A stretch of DNA of 64,000 nucleotides from Lonsdalea britannica (GCF_002111595.1 NZ_LUTN01000021.1:1-64000), one strand, 5' to 3'; counted from the first letter of the stretch, positions 12,443-23,782 are shown. Made by a program: numbers and translations. Notes: generated by a model not told the origin, from the sequence alone.

Positions 12443-15400
12443 ATGATGGAAATACTGCGTGGTTCCCCGGCTTTATCGGCTTTTCGTATCAACAAACTAT
12501 TGGCGCGCTGCAAAGACAATCTCCTGCCTGTCAGCGATATTTATGCCGAATATGTGCACTTCGCCGACGTGACCGCCCCGTTAACCCCCGATGAAAAAAC
12601 GCAGCTGGCCCGCCTGCTGAAATATGGCCCCTCACTCCCCGAACATGATCCTGCGGGCCGCCTCGTGCTGGTCACGCCTCGTCCCGGCACCATTTCTCCC
12701 TGGTCGTCCAAAGCTACGGACATCGCACACAATTGCGGTCTGAATACCGTTCGTCGCTTGGAGCGTGGGCTGGCCTTCTATATCTATGCGCCGACGCTGA
12801 ATGAAGCGCAGTGGCAGTCGCTGAGCGAACAGCTTCACGACCGGATGATGGAGACGGTGTTCAGCGAACTCCAGCAGGCGGAGCGTTTGTTTGTTCAGCA
12901 TGAGCCTGCGCCGCTGCAGCGGGTGGATATGATGGCGGAAGGGCGTCAGGCGCTCGAAGCCGCCAACCTTCGTCTCGGCCTGGCGCTGGCGGAAGACGAA
13001 ATCGACTATCTGATCGACGCCTTTACCCGCCTGAACCGTAATCCGACCGATATCGAACTCTACATGTTCGCGCAGGCCAACTCGGAACACTGCCGGCACA
13101 AAATCTTCAACGCTGACTGGGTTATCGACGGCGTCAAACAGCCCAAATCCCTGTTCAAAATGATTAAAAATACCTACGAACAGACGCCGGATTTTGTGCT
13201 GTCCGCCTATAAAGATAACGCTGCCGTCATGACAGGCTCCGCCGTAGGACGCTTCTTCCCGAATCCGCAGGGGCGCTATGAATATCATCAGGAAGACGCC
13301 CATATCCTGATGAAAGTGGAAACCCATAACCATCCCACCGCCATCTCGCCGTGGCCGGGCGCCGCGACCGGCTCCGGCGGTGAAATTCGTGACGAAGGCG
13401 CGACCGGGCGCGGCGCCAAGCCGAAAGCCGGACTTGTGGGTTTTTCCGTTTCGAACCTGCGCATTCCCGACTTCATTCAGCCGTGGGAACAGGACTTCGG
13501 CAAGCCGGATCGCATCGTCAACGCGCTGGACATCATGCTGGAAGGCCCGCTGGGCGGCGCGGCGTTTAACAACGAATTCGGCCGTCCGGCCCTGACGGGG
13601 TACTTCCGTACTTATGAAGAGTCGGTCGACAGCCACAATGGAACGGAAGTCCGCGGTTACCATAAACCCATCATGCTGGCGGGCGGGATCGGCAACATCC
13701 GTGCGGATCACGTGCAGAAAGGCGAGATCTCCATCGGCGCGAAGCTGATCGTGCTGGGCGGACCGTCGATGAATATCGGTCTGGGCGGCGGCGCGGCGTC
13801 TTCCATGACCTCCGGCCAGTCCGATGCCGATCTGGACTTTGCCTCGGTGCAGCGCGACAACCCGGAAATGGAACGTCGCTGTCAGGAAGTGATCGACGTC
13901 TGCTGGCAGCTCGGTGACAAAAACCCGATCCTGTTCATTCATGATGTGGGCGCGGGCGGCCTGTCCAACGCCATGCCGGAGCTGGTGAGCGATGGCGGCC
14001 GCGGCGGTCGTTTCGAGCTGCGCGACATTCTGAACGACGAGCCGGGCATGAGCCCGCTGGAAGTGTGGTGCAACGAGTCTCAGGAGCGCTATGTGCTGGC
14101 AGTCGCGCCGGAACAGTTGGCGACCTTCGACGCATCTGTCGTCGTGAGCGCGCGCCTTACGCCGTGATCGGCGAGGCGACGGAAGAACAGCATCTGACGC
14201 TGAACGATCGCCACTTCGACAACCAGCCGATCGACATGCCGCTGGAAGTGCTGCTGGGTAAAGCGCCGAAAATGCAGCGTGACGTGACTCGTTTGCACAA
14301 CGAAGGCAAGCCGCTCAACTTCGACAATATCTATCTGGCCGACGCCATCGAGCGCGTACTCCATTTACCGGCTGTCGCTGAAAAAACTTTCCTGATCACC
14401 ATCGGTGACCGTAGCGTAACCGGTATGGTCGCACGGGATCAGATGGTGGGGCCGTGGCAGGTGCCGGTCGCAGACTGCGCGGTAACAACGGCAAGTCTGG
14501 ATAGCTATTACGGCGAAGCGATGTCCCTCGGGGAGCGTGCGCCGGTGGCGCTGCGTAACTTCGCCGCCTCGGCCCGCCTGGCGGTAGGGGAAGCGCTCAC
14601 TAACATCGCTGCGACGCATATCGGCGATCTGAAACGTATCAAGCTGTCCGCCAACTGGATGTCCGCCGCCGGGCATCCGGGCGAGGACGCGGGTCTGTAT
14701 GACGCCGTTAAAGCCGTCGGCGAAGAATTGTGTCCGGCGTTGGGGCTGACCATTCCCGTGGGTAAAGATTCGATGTCCATGAAAACCCGCTGGCAGGAAA
14801 ACGGCGAGGACCACGCCGTCACGTCGCCGCTGTCGCTGGTGATCACCGCGTTTGGCCGCGTCGAAGACGTGCGCAATACCGTCACGCCGCAGTTGCGCAC
14901 CGATAAAGACAACGCCCTGCTGCTGATCGATCTCGCGTCGGTCATCATGCGCTGGGCGCGACGGCGCTGGCGCAGGTATATCGTCAGTTGGGTCGTAAAA
15001 CGGCCGACGTACGCAGTCCGGAACAGCTAGCCGGATTCTTTAACGCCATGCAGAAACTGGTCGCCGACAAAGCGCTGCTGGCTTACCACGACCGTTCTGA
15101 CGGCGGCCTGCTGGTGACGCTGGCGGAAATGGCCTTTGCCGGTCACTGCGGCCTGTCAGCCGATATCAGCAGTATGGGCGAAGACGGTCTGGCTATTCTG
15201 TTTAACGAAGAATTAGGTGCGGTTATTCAGGTTGAAGCCGACCGACGCGCGGAAGTGGGACAGGTATTGGCCGAATTCGGCCTGGCGGAGTGCGTGCACT
15301 ATCTGGGCCGCGCGGAAGCAGCAACCAGTTCGTCATCTCCCTGGGCGAGGAAGTGATTTATCGTGAGAAACGCTCCACGCTGCGCAGCTGGTGGGCGGAA

Positions 15401-16327
15401 ACGACCTGGCAGATGCAGCGTTTGCGCGATAACCCGCAGTGCGCCGATGAAGAGCATCTGGCGAAAGAAGACAACAGCGATCCGGGTCTGAACGTTTCGC
15501 TGAGCTTCGATCCGCAGGAGGACATCACCGCGCCGTTCATCAATACGCAGGTGCGTCCGAAAGTGGCCGTGCTGCGTGAGCAGGGCGTCAACTCGCATGT
15601 GGAAATGGCGGCGGCGTTCGATCGGGCCGGGTTTGAGGCTATCGACGTACACATGAGCGATCTGCTGGCGGCGCGACGCGACTTGCAGGACTTCCAGGCG
15701 CTGGTTGCCTGCGGCGGCTTCTCCTATGGCGACGTACTGGGCGCTGGGGAAGGGTGGGCGAAGTCGATTCTCTTTAACAGCCGCGTCCGCGATGAATTCT
15801 CGGCGTTCTTCGCGCGTCCGCAGACGCTGGCGCTGGGCGTGTGCAACGGTTGTCAGATGATGTCCACGCTGCGCGAACTGATCCCGGGGGCAGAAAACTG
15901 GCCGCGTTTCGTTCGCAACAAATCAGACCGTTTCGAAGCGCGCTTTAGTCTGGTGGAAGTCGCTCAGAGCCCATCGCTGTTTATGCAAGATATGGCGGGG
16001 TCGCGTATGCCGATCGTCGTGTCGCATGGTGAAGGACAGGTTGAAGTGCGTGATGCCGCTCAGCTGGCTGCGTTGGAGCAACAACAGCTGGTGGCGCTGC
16101 GTTACGTCAACAACTACGGTCAGGTCGCGGAAAACTATCCGGCCAACCCGAACGGGTCGCCGCGTGGGATCACGGCGGTGACCAGCGTCGGTGGTCGCGC
16201 CACCATCATGATGCCGCATCCTGAGCGTGTCTTCCGCACCGTCAGCAACTCCTGGCATCCCGACTCCTGGGGCGAGGATAGCCCGTGGATGCGTATGTTC
16301 CGCAACGCGCGTAAGCAGCTTGGATAA
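12443..16327 (+). CDS. purL: Phosphoribosylformylglycinamidine synthase, three frameshifts
   Basis: 1295 residues after repair, equal to E. coli PurL. It uses ATP and glutamine to convert FGAR to FGAM in purine synthesis. Visible parts are the N-terminal domain ([20 protein letters not shown]), the ATP-binding synthetase core ([40 protein letters not shown]) and the C-terminal class I glutaminase (catalytic Cys in [10 protein letters not shown]; His in PHPERVFRT). Three single-base losses break the frame: near 14132 ([23 protein letters not shown] after repair), near 14940 (TCGGTCATC, one G short of TCGGGTCATC) and near 15320 (GAAGCAGC, one G short of GAAGGCAGC). Flanking sequence is strongly conserved, so error is favoured over decay. 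Start is the tandem ATG at 12443, downstream of the PurR-controlled promoter. Confidence 0.95.
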
Positions 16328-16381
16328 GGTTCTTCGGCTGAGCTGAAGCGCTGACAGAAAAGGGGGCGATGCCTCCCAGAG

Positions 16382-16409
16382 CCGGATACCTTGGGTGTCC
16401 GGTTTTTTT
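16382..16409 (+). terminator. Rho-independent terminator of purL
   Basis: 9-bp stem (16382-16390 with 16394-16402, one G-T pair), loop TTG, followed by seven T. Confidence 0.85.
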
Positions 16410-16614
16410 ATGGGCCTAACGCCGCTTCATGATGTCGTAGCGAACCGTCTAATGATGCAGCGTTGCCGCGAGGTGAAATGTTCAGCACAACGCGTGCTTT
16501 TTTAGTCGTCGATGATCGCGGTGACGTTAGGCGGTGTGGGTTGCTCTCAACAATGCTGCCAGACGTTGCTGCATTGCTGGTTTCAACCTCTGTAAGTACG
16601 CGAACTGAACGACC

Positions 16615-16727
16615 TGTCTCAAAGTCACGACAATGCTGTTTTTTACTGTCTCCACATGGAGACATTTATTTTATTGATATTTAAGGTTTTTATTTTTGGT
16701 GAGTTGTGGTGTCGGTTTTTGGCGACA
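16615..16727 (+). promoter_or_regulatory. Three GlrR binding sites upstream of glmY
   Basis: Three exact copies of TGTC-N10-GACA lie at 16615-16632, 16647-16664 and 16710-16727. Their centres are 32 and 63 bp apart, close to three and six helical turns. The response regulator GlrR (QseF) binds this motif upstream of glmY in enterobacteria. They sit 120 bp or more upstream of the sigma-54 promoter at 16847, the expected enhancer arrangement, and glrR itself lies downstream at 19496. Confidence 0.85.
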
Positions 16728-16815
16728 GAAAACGGAGGAGCGGAAGCCGATGCTGACCTGTCCGCAAGGGGCTCACCGAGGATAAAAGTAAAAATGGGAT
16801 TTAATTTCAATTAAA

Positions 16816-16828
16816 CATCAATTAGTTA
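16816..16828 (+). promoter_or_regulatory. IHF-like site between GlrR boxes and the glmY promoter
   Basis: CATCAATTAGTTA matches the IHF consensus WATCAANNNNTTR except for the first base. Its position between activator sites and the sigma-54 promoter fits a DNA-bending role. Confidence 0.55.
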
Positions 16829-16846
16829 TGGTGTTCCGTGGATTAG

Positions 16847-16862
16847 TGGCACGGTAGATGCT
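16847..16862 (+). promoter_or_regulatory. Sigma-54 promoter of glmY
   Basis: TGGCACGGTAGATGCT has the GG (-24) and GC (-12) elements separated by exactly 10 bases. The expected transcription start, about 11 bases after the GC, is near 16872, where the GlmY-like sequence begins. Confidence 0.8.
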
Positions 16863-16871
16863 ATAGCTTAT

Positions 16872-17083
16872 ACAGCTGCTCATTCAACTGGTTATGATGG
16901 CCAAGCAAAATTACCGCTTTCGCTCATAACGCCCAGAATGATGCCACAAGAAATGGTGCCTATCGTCCAACTTTTACGATAACTGCGCGTGCAAACGCAC
17001 TTTATCACACACCGGACGACACGTTGAGTGAGGCACCCCCTCTTCAAAGACCCGGTCAAACTTCGTGTTTGACCGGGTTTTGC
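16872..17083 (+). ncRNA. glmY: GlmY-type small RNA (GlmY/GlmZ family)
   Basis: It lies between purL and glrK, the standard glmY position. The 5' part (CAGCTGCTCATTCAACTGG, ~16873) resembles the known GlmY/GlmZ starts (GCTCATTC). The internal GGTGCCTATCGTCCA and the 3' part ACGTTGAGTGAGGCACCC (~17021) resemble GlmZ of E. coli. It ends at a strong terminator (arms 17050-17061 and 17067-17078, loop TTCGT, then TTTT). In E. coli GlmY mimics GlmZ and sequesters RapZ, which raises glmS expression when glucosamine-6-phosphate is low. Synteny, promoter and terminator support glmY rather than glmZ. Exact ends are estimates. Confidence 0.82.
17050..17081 (+). terminator. Terminator of glmY
   Basis: Perfect 12-bp stem (17050-17061 with 17067-17078), loop TTCGT, followed by TTT and a second T-run at 17085. 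Confidence 0.85.
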
Positions 17084-17250
17084 CTTTTTGGGGCAACCCC
17101 AACGCGGCTTTCTGCGAGGCGCTATGCTGTTTTTAGGGCAATGAGGCGAGGGTTACCGTAATCGCTGATTAGCGCTTCGCAGGTTGCTGGCGAAAACGTT
17201 GCACTTTCGCCGCAGTCGGCTAGCATGCGAGCGCATGAACAGGTAATGAG

Positions 17251-18690
17251 ATGATCTCCTTGAAACGATGGCGTTTGTTCCCCCGATCTTTGCGACAGCT
17301 GGTCATTATGGCGTTCTTGCTGGTGCTGCTGCCCTTGCTGGTATTGGCCTATCAGGCATATGGCAGTCTCAAAGCGCTCAGCGAGCAGGCCGCCATCATT
17401 AACCGCACCACGCTGACGGATGCCCGTCGCAGCGAGGCGATGGCCGGTTTGGCGTTGGCGCTGGAACGCAGCTATCGTCAATATTGTGTGCTGGACGACC
17501 GCACGCTGGCTCAGCTCTATCAAAATCAGCGCAGGCAATATACGCAGATGCTGGACGTCCATGCGCCGGTACTGCCCGATCCCCAATCACCTCAGCGCCT
17601 GCAGCAGTATCTGACGCAACTGGCGGAAATGGATTGTCAGAACAGTGCCCCGAGCAGTGAAGCCGCGTCGCTGCTTGAACGTTTTTCTCAGGCCAACACG
17701 CAGATGGTACAGGTGACGCGAGAAGTGATCTTCTCCCGTGGGCAGCAGCTTCAGCGGACTATCGCGGAGCGCGGCCAGTTCTTTGGCTGGCAGGCGCTGT
17801 TGTTGTTCTTGGTCAGCGTGCTGCTGGTGGTGCTGTTTACCCGCATGATTATCGGTCCGGTGAAGGGCGTCGAGCGAATGATTAATCGCTTGGGGGAAGG
17901 GTTGCCGTTAGGGTCATCGCCCACGTTTCGAGGCCCGCGAGAAATTCGCTCGCTGGGACAGCGCATCATTTGGCTAAGCGAACGTCTCTCATGGCTTGAA
18001 GCCCAGCGGCATGAGTTTCTCCGGCACATTTCACATGAACTTAAAACGCCGCTGGCGAGCCTGCGAGAGGGCACGTCGCTGCTTGCGGACGAGGTCGCGG
18101 GACCGCTGACGGAAGACCAGCGGCAGGTCGTAGCGATTCTGGACAGTAGCAGTCGCCATCTATTACAACTGATAGAGCAGCTGCTTGACTACAACCGCCA
18201 GCTCGCCGATGCGCCAACCCAGCTTGAGCAGGTGGATCTGGCGGCGATCGTGGATTCCGTCGTCGCCGATCACAGTCTGCCGGCGCGCGGTAAAGCGATG
18301 AAAACGCATGTTGAGCTGGATGTGACGGCGTGCCGTGCGGAAACCACGCTGCTGATGAGAGTGCTCGATAATCTCTATTCCAATGCGGTGCACTACGGGC
18401 AGGAATCCGGTAACATTTGGGTGCGCAGTCGGAGCGCCGGTTCGCACCTTCAAATTGAGGTCGCCAATACGGGAGCGCCGATACCGGAAGCGGATCGCAG
18501 CATGATTTTTGAGCCTTTTTATCAGGGCGCGCATCAGCGCAAAGGCGCCGTCAAGGGCAGTGGGCTGGGGCTCAGTATCGCGCAAGACTGCATTCGACGA
18601 ATGCGCGGCGAGCTGGATCTGGTCTCGGTAGACTATGCCGACGTCTGTTTCCGTATCGAATTGCCATTAACCACCGAGAATGAAGCATGA
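17251..18690 (+). CDS. glrK: Sensor histidine kinase GlrK (QseE)
   Basis: 479 residues. TM1 is at about 16-35 and TM2 at about 178-200, flanking a periplasmic helical sensor. HAMP follows, then HisKA (phospho-His in RHISHELKTPLASLREG) and HATPase_c (N box near DNLYSNAVHYG; G box GSGLGLSIAQDC). It phosphorylates GlrR, which drives sigma-54 transcription of glmY. Its TGA overlaps the qseG ATG (ATGA at 18687). Together with qseG and glrR it forms a tightly coupled operon as in E. coli. Confidence 0.95.
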   Translation: MISLKRWRLFPRSLRQLVIMAFLLVLLPLLVLAYQAYGSLKALSEQAAIINRTTLTDARRSEAMAGLALALERSYRQYCVLDDRTLAQLYQNQRRQYTQMLDVHAPVLPDPQSPQRLQQYLTQLAEMDCQNSAPSSEAASLLERFSQANTQMVQVTREVIFSRGQQLQRTIAERGQFFGWQALLLFLVSVLLVVLFTRMIIGPVKGVERMINRLGEGLPLGSSPTFRGPREIRSLGQRIIWLSERLSWLEAQRHEFLRHISHELKTPLASLREGTSLLADEVAGPLTEDQRQVVAILDSSSRHLLQLIEQLLDYNRQLADAPTQLEQVDLAAIVDSVVADHSLPARGKAMKTHVELDVTACRAETTLLMRVLDNLYSNAVHYGQESGNIWVRSRSAGSHLQIEVANTGAPIPEADRSMIFEPFYQGAHQRKGAVKGSGLGLSIAQDCIRRMRGELDLVSVDYADVCFRIELPLTTENEA

Positions 18691-19499
18691 ATGCACGGTT
18701 TTTCCGCTCCTTATCCCCCCGTCGGTATGCTGTGACAGCCTCAACCCTATGGGGCCGTGTATTACGAACGATGCTGCTCTCTTCACCCCTTTTAGTCGGC
18801 TGCGCGCAGCAAGCGGGCGGCGGAACGCCTACGATCATTGACGCCAACCGCGAGCCCGATCAGCAGTTGGCCGATTACCGCAGCGTGGACTGCCACACGA
18901 TCTGGCTGGTAGACAACCGCAATGCGATGACAAATTCCCTGTATTGGCTGAGGGCGATGGACTGTGCGGCGCAACTGTCTCCGTCGCAGGCCTTAATGCA
19001 GGCCAATCGGACACCATCTTCGTCAGATTGGGCCGGGCTCTGGAAACAAAGCCTGCTGCGTGAGCGGACCGGTGCGATCCCCGCGGAACAGCGGCAGCGC
19101 ATTGCCCGACTGGCACAAGAGAGCGAAGACGTACCGACAGTGCTGATTCCGCTGCTGCAACTGTGGATGGACAAGCAGCAGTTGACTGCGTTTCAGGACG
19201 AAGAGCGAGTGCGAGTACAGCGCCTGCAGGACGACCACGATAAAGCGCTGGCCGATCTCCGGGAACAGCAAAATCAGCTGCGTGAGCAGTTGGATACCAC
19301 CACGCGCAAGTTGAAGAATCTGACGGATATCGAACGTCAGCTGTCGGCGCGCAAAGCGGTGCCCGCAGACTTTTCTGACGGAGAAGAGCATCGCGGCAAC
19401 GCTCAGACTCGTTCATCGTCAGAGACGAATGGGAAACCTCAGAACGTCGAGCGCACACCGGTGCCGCCCAGTTCGAAAACGGGAGTCAACCATCCATGA
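18687..19499 (+). CDS. qseG: Outer-membrane lipoprotein QseG
   Basis: 270 residues. The N-terminus PRRYAV...LLSSPLLVGC carries a lipobox (LVGC, Cys near residue 39). The C-terminal half has a long coiled coil (RVQRLQDDHDKALADLREQQ onward) ending in TTRKLKNLTDIERQLS, a block also present in E. coli QseG. In E. coli QseG interacts with GlrK and modulates its activity. Both ends overlap its neighbours by ATGA. A later in-frame ATG at 18771 would give a shorter signal peptide, but the longer N-terminus resembles E. coli. Confidence 0.88.
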   Translation: MNARFFRSLSPRRYAVTASTLWGRVLRTMLLSSPLLVGCAQQAGGGTPTIIDANREPDQQLADYRSVDCHTIWLVDNRNAMTNSLYWLRAMDCAAQLSPSQALMQANRTPSSSDWAGLWKQSLLRERTGAIPAEQRQRIARLAQESEDVPTVLIPLLQLWMDKQQLTAFQDEERVRVQRLQDDHDKALADLREQQNQLREQLDTTTRKLKNLTDIERQLSARKAVPADFSDGEEHRGNAQTRSSSETNGKPQNVERTPVPPSSKTGVNHP

Positions 19500-20832
19500 C
19501 GACACGGAAATCCGCCAGCTTACTGCTGGTCGACGACGATCCGAGCCTGCTGAAGCTGCTGGGAATGCGTTTGACTAGCGAGGGCTTCCACGTCATCACC
19601 GCCGCTAGCGGTCAGGAGGCGTTGCGTTTGCTGGCGCGCGAAAAAATTGACTTGGTGATCAGTGATTTACGGATGGATGAAATGGACGGCCTCGCGCTGT
19701 TCGCTGAGATCCAGAAGCAACAGCCGGGGATGCCGGTCATCATTCTGACCGCACATGGCTCTATTCCGGACGCGGTGGCGGCGACCCAAAAAGGGGTTTT
19801 CAGCTTTCTGACCAAGCCGGTCGATCGCGATGCGCTTTATCAGGCCATCGATGAGGCCTTGTCGGTTGCGGCGCCCGCTCGGGATGATAGCTGGAGAGAG
19901 ACGATCATTACCCGCAGCCCGTTGATGTTACGTCTGCTGGAGCAGGCTAAAATGGTCGCGCAATCGGACGTCAGCGTGTTGATCAATGGTCAAAGCGGGA
20001 CCGGTAAAGAGGTGCTGGCGCAGGCGATTCATGCGGCCAGCCGCGAGCTGATAAACCCTTTGTGGCGATCAACTGCGGCGCACTGCCGGAGCCGCTGCTG
20101 GAGTCTGAGCTATTCGGACATGCCCGTGGCGCGTTTACCGGGGCGGTGAGCAGTCGTGATGGCCTGTTTCGCGCGGCGGACGGCGGAACGCTGTTTCTGG
20201 ATGAGATAGGCGATATGCCGTTATCGCTACAGGTTAAGCTGCTGCGCGTATTGCAGGAACGCAAAGTCAGGCCGCTCGGGAGCAACAACGATCTGGATAT
20301 CGACGTGCGTATTATCTCCGCGACCCATCGCAACTTGCCTAAGGCGATGGAGAAAGGGGAGTTTCGGGAAGACCTGTTTTACCGCCTCAACGTTGTGAAT
20401 ATGAAAATTCCGGCGCTGAACGAGCGTTCTGAAGATATTCCTTTACTCGTCAACCATCTGCTGCGCGAGGCCGCGGCTCGCCATAAACCGTTTGTGCGCA
20501 GTTTCTCCACGGATGCGATGAAACGCTTGATGACGGCGAGCTGGCCGGGTAACGTGCGCCAGCTGGTTAACGTGATCGAACAATGTGTGGCATTGACCAG
20601 CGCGCCGGTCATTAGCGAGGCGTTGGTCGAACAGGCGCTGGAAGGCGAAAATACGGCGTTGCCGACCTTCGCGGATGCGCGCCATCAGTTCGAGCTGAAC
20701 TATCTGCGTAAACTGCTGCAGATTGCCAAGGGCAACGTCACCCAGGCGGCTCGAATGGCGGGTCGTAACCGGACTGAATTTTATAAACTGCTGGCGCGCC
20801 ATGAACTGGACGCCAATGATTTTAAAGACTAA
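19496..20832 (+). CDS. glrR: Sigma-54-dependent response regulator GlrR (QseF), one frameshift
   Basis: About 445 residues after repair. The receiver domain is at 1-120 (phospho-Asp in [13 protein letters not shown]; Lys in FLTKPVD). The AAA+ sigma-54 activator domain has Walker A as GQSGTGKE, the GAFTGA loop, and Walker B as [15 protein letters not shown]-terminal Fis-type helix-turn-helix follows ([21 protein letters not shown]). The frame breaks near nt 20048: CGCGAGCTGATAAACCC where CGCGAGCGTGATAAACCC gives [14 protein letters not shown]. Single lost G. It binds the TGTC-N10-GACA sites upstream of glmY in this window. Confidence 0.93.
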
Positions 20833-20928
20833 CTATGGGTCAGTATCGTGCTGATAGCGGGTGCGAGTTGATGCGCGGCCCATCGCATAAACGATGCCAG
20901 GCTACGGCCGTGACAAAGTGATGATTAG

Positions 20929-21276
<348 letters not shown>

Positions 21277-22186
21277 GCGTCTTCGCTGGCTTAAAGGGCT
21301 TTTTACATGCTCTTGGACCACTGAACGCCACACTGAATCAATGCCGGTTGTCATACGTTGTCGGCATTGGTTCAGGTGTATTCAGCCCGCTGTTGTGTTT
21401 TGCCTGCCTCTTTTCTGACTTTTCTCCCTTGTTTTATTATCCCTGATCTTCGTTTCTGGTTATCTCTTTCCGCACATTCGCCCGCCTTATTGATGTCTGC
21501 TAGACCGTTTTGACGAGCCATGCCACGCTCTTATGACTCGCTGAATCAGGGTTACGACGCTCGGTAAATCCCCCTCAGCTGTCGCGACATTTCTGCTGGA
21601 AAGGTTCCATTGGCCCTATAGTGCGTAAGCGCAAAAAGCGCTGGCAGTAAAAAAACGGCGACGTCATCACAAAAAATAGTGGGGCGAATGGCGGCAGAGT
21701 CGTGCAGTCTGTCTGGTCCATTTTATTAAAATGAAACACGCGTGTATCCGCAGCCCTATGTAAAGACGCTAATCTTCAATGGAAATATCAGATACTGAGA
21801 GTGATGACAAAGCGTGAATGCGATTGAAATCCGTTTACAATAAAAAAGAAGGGTGATGCAAGGCCCACCCCAGAAAATTAAAATGGAATGAACACAGTTT
21901 TTATCGATTGCTGTCATTTTTTATAGCCTTGCTATCGATATTGTTGGGAGTGAAATGATTATTGTAGAATTACAAAAAAGACATCCTTCGTTGTTGAATT
22001 GTTTAAGGTTGTATTTGGACGAATAATTCATGCTGAATGAATTCAGGATTGAATGTTTACATTAAAAAATATCAATACGGTTGTGCTATTTTATTTTTAT
22101 TATTGGCCGGTCACGCCGTTATTTAAACAGCACTGACCGACCATAATGTGTCACGCGTTATTCACGCAGACAGCATCTGCATTGGA
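21277..22186. other. Long intergenic region between glnB and the first pectate lyase
   Basis: No convincing gene. It contains a 14-bp inverted repeat (21333-21346 with 21362-21375, one G-T pair, 15-base loop) shortly after glnB, possibly its terminator although no T-run follows at once. After about 21720 the sequence becomes AT-rich. In E. coli hmp occupies the glnB-glyA interval; no trace of hmp is visible. Confidence 0.6.
21955..22026 (+). CDS. Possible small ORF, 23 residues
   Basis: ATG with GGGAG five bases upstream encodes MIIVELQKRHPSLLNCLRLY plus LDE and a TAA. It lies alone in the AT-rich gap. The ribosome-binding site is good but nothing else supports coding; it may be chance. Confidence 0.2.
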   Translation: MIIVELQKRHPSLLNCLRLYLDE

Positions 22187-23383
22187 TTAGATTTTGCCGT
22201 AACCCGCGCCAGCCATAACGGTTTTGATCAGGCTGGTGTTCATGGTCTGTACCTTGTAGGAGTAGGGGATTTTGGCGGTATAGTTGGTGAAGCCACAGCT
22301 GGATAAGCCAGCGGCGCCATTGTTGATAATCGAATTTTTATCGGTGAAAATTTTGCCGTTAAATGCCTTCACGACGCCGCACTTGCTCTTGAGGTTGGCA
22401 ATAGTGAAAGCATTGCCTTCCGATAACAGGCTACTGCTGGTGCCGATACCGAAACTATAGAGGTAGGCATAAGTCGATGCGTTGACGTTGCCCACAAAGA
22501 CATTGTTGAAGGCGTGAACATTGCCGAAACGAATACGCGGAGCTCGTTCACGCACCTGGCTGAACAGGTTGTTGTAGAAGGTCACGTGTAGTTTGCCTGC
22601 GTCCTGTGAACCATTGCTGTCGCTATGACCGATCAAGATGGTTTTATCGTGCTGTTCAAAACGATTGTTGGAGACGGTGACGTAGTCGGAGCCACGTTTA
22701 ATATCCAAGGTGCCGTCATGCTGTACGTAGGTTTCGCCATTTTTCTTGGTGTATTTATTGTCGGTAAAGCTGCCGTCGTTAAACGTCACATGGTCGATCC
22801 AGACGTGATGAGACGTGACGATATTAATGGAGTCCCATTCCGCATTCCAGCCATCGCCAGATTCATAATGCGGTGCGACGTCGACCGGTGTTTCAATGTA
22901 AATGTTGCGAATAATCACGTTGCTGGCACCGCTGACGACCAGCGACCCCTTGGTAAATTTACCCGAATTCCCGATGCCGATAATGGTGGTGTTCGATGGG
23001 ATGAGAATCTGGCTGCGCGCCTTTTGGTCGTTAAAAGAGGTGTAGGCTTTTCCGCCGCTGATATCGATGGTCCCGGTGATTTGAATGATTTTCGCCGTGT
23101 TTGCGGCTGCTAATGCTGCTTTGAACTCAGTAATGTTTTTCGCCGTGTAGATATTGGCGGCGGTGGCGGCTTTGCCCCCCGTGGTTGTTCCGTTCTGAGT
23201 CGCCCACCCTACGGTTGCCGCAGTACGGCCTTGAGCGCTTAGCAGACTGGCGGCCGAGGCGTTGGACGTCATTAACGCGGCAGTGATACTGGCAATCAGC
23301 AGTGGTTTGGCACAGGAGTAAATACGTGAAAGTGATCCAGAATATCCTGATTGTGTCTTTTTAGATAAATGAGTGGCGTTCAT
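22187..23383 (-). CDS. Secreted pectate lyase, PL1 family (PelA/D/E type)
   Basis: 398 residues. An unusually long N-terminal extension precedes the Sec signal ([20 protein letters not shown], cleavage expected after NASA). The mature part is a parallel beta-helix lyase: [13 protein letters not shown] (PL1 WIDH motif), calcium-site acidic residues around WNAEWDS and [14 protein letters not shown], and the catalytic Arg region [18 protein letters not shown]. Two Cys near the C-terminus (SKCGVV, LSSCGF) probably form a disulfide. It cleaves polygalacturonate by beta-elimination after export, normally by the Out type II system. It resembles PelA/D/E of Dickeya, but the exact isozyme cannot be assigned. 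It is the downstream member of a tandem pair. Confidence 0.92.
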   Translation of the reverse strand: MNATHLSKKTQSGYSGSLSRIYSCAKPLLIASITAALMTSNASAASLLSAQGRTAATVGWATQNGTTTGGKAATAANIYTAKNITEFKAALAAANTAKIIQITGTIDISGGKAYTSFNDQKARSQILIPSNTTIIGIGNSGKFTKGSLVVSGASNVIIRNIYIETPVDVAPHYESGDGWNAEWDSINIVTSHHVWIDHVTFNDGSFTDNKYTKKNGETYVQHDGTLDIKRGSDYVTVSNNRFEQHDKTILIGHSDSNGSQDAGKLHVTFYNNLFSQVRERAPRIRFGNVHAFNNVFVGNVNASTYAYLYSFGIGTSSSLLSEGNAFTIANLKSKCGVVKAFNGKIFTDKNSIINNGAAGLSSCGFTNYTAKIPYSYKVQTMNTSLIKTVMAGAGYGKI

Positions 23384-23416
23384 TAAGAAGTTCCTTTTTC
23401 GTTATGAGAATTATTC

Positions 23417-23432
23417 ATGAAATACATTTCAT
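23417..23432 (-). promoter_or_regulatory. Candidate KdgR operator of the first pectate lyase gene
   Basis: ATGAAATACATTTCAT, a near-palindrome 33 bp upstream of the ATG, fits the GAAA-N5-TTTC pattern of KdgR boxes in pectinase genes of soft-rot bacteria. KdgR represses pel genes until pectin breakdown products bind it. Confidence 0.6.
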
Positions 23433-23730
23433 CGGCTTGATATAAAGCTATCGTGTAACCGGCCCGTATTATTAAGAACTGGGATTTTAGTTTTTTGATC
23501 AAAATCGTTTTTCTGAGAGAAAATATAAAAACAAATGAAAAGGGATTTACTTGGAGGGTTTTTGATGGAATGAATATTTCACCTTGTGACGGATTGTATG
23601 GGTAAATGAAAGGGTATTATTTTATTTTGTGTTATTCCTATCAATTCTTATAGGTATTAATGAGTGATTTTTCATGATTGATTATTGGTCTTTTCTTATT
23701 GACTTGTTTTTTTTGTGATAGAAATAAAAT

Positions 23731-23775
23731 AAAGCGGCAATCCCGGGTTAATAACCTTTGTACGATTGCCGCTTT
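23731..23775 (-). terminator. Terminator of the second pectate lyase gene
   Basis: Perfect 12-bp outer stem (23731-23742 with 23764-23775) with an inner GGTTA/TAACC stem, followed on the - strand by ATTTTATTT. Starts 8 bp after the stop codon. Confidence 0.85.
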
Positions 23776-23782
23776 TACTTAT

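Noticed and set aside
16834-16983. Apparent peptide reading YGVPWISGTVDAIAYTAAHS, first taken as a decayed coding fragment
   Set aside because: The same DNA holds a sigma-54 promoter and the GlmY-like RNA, which explains it better.
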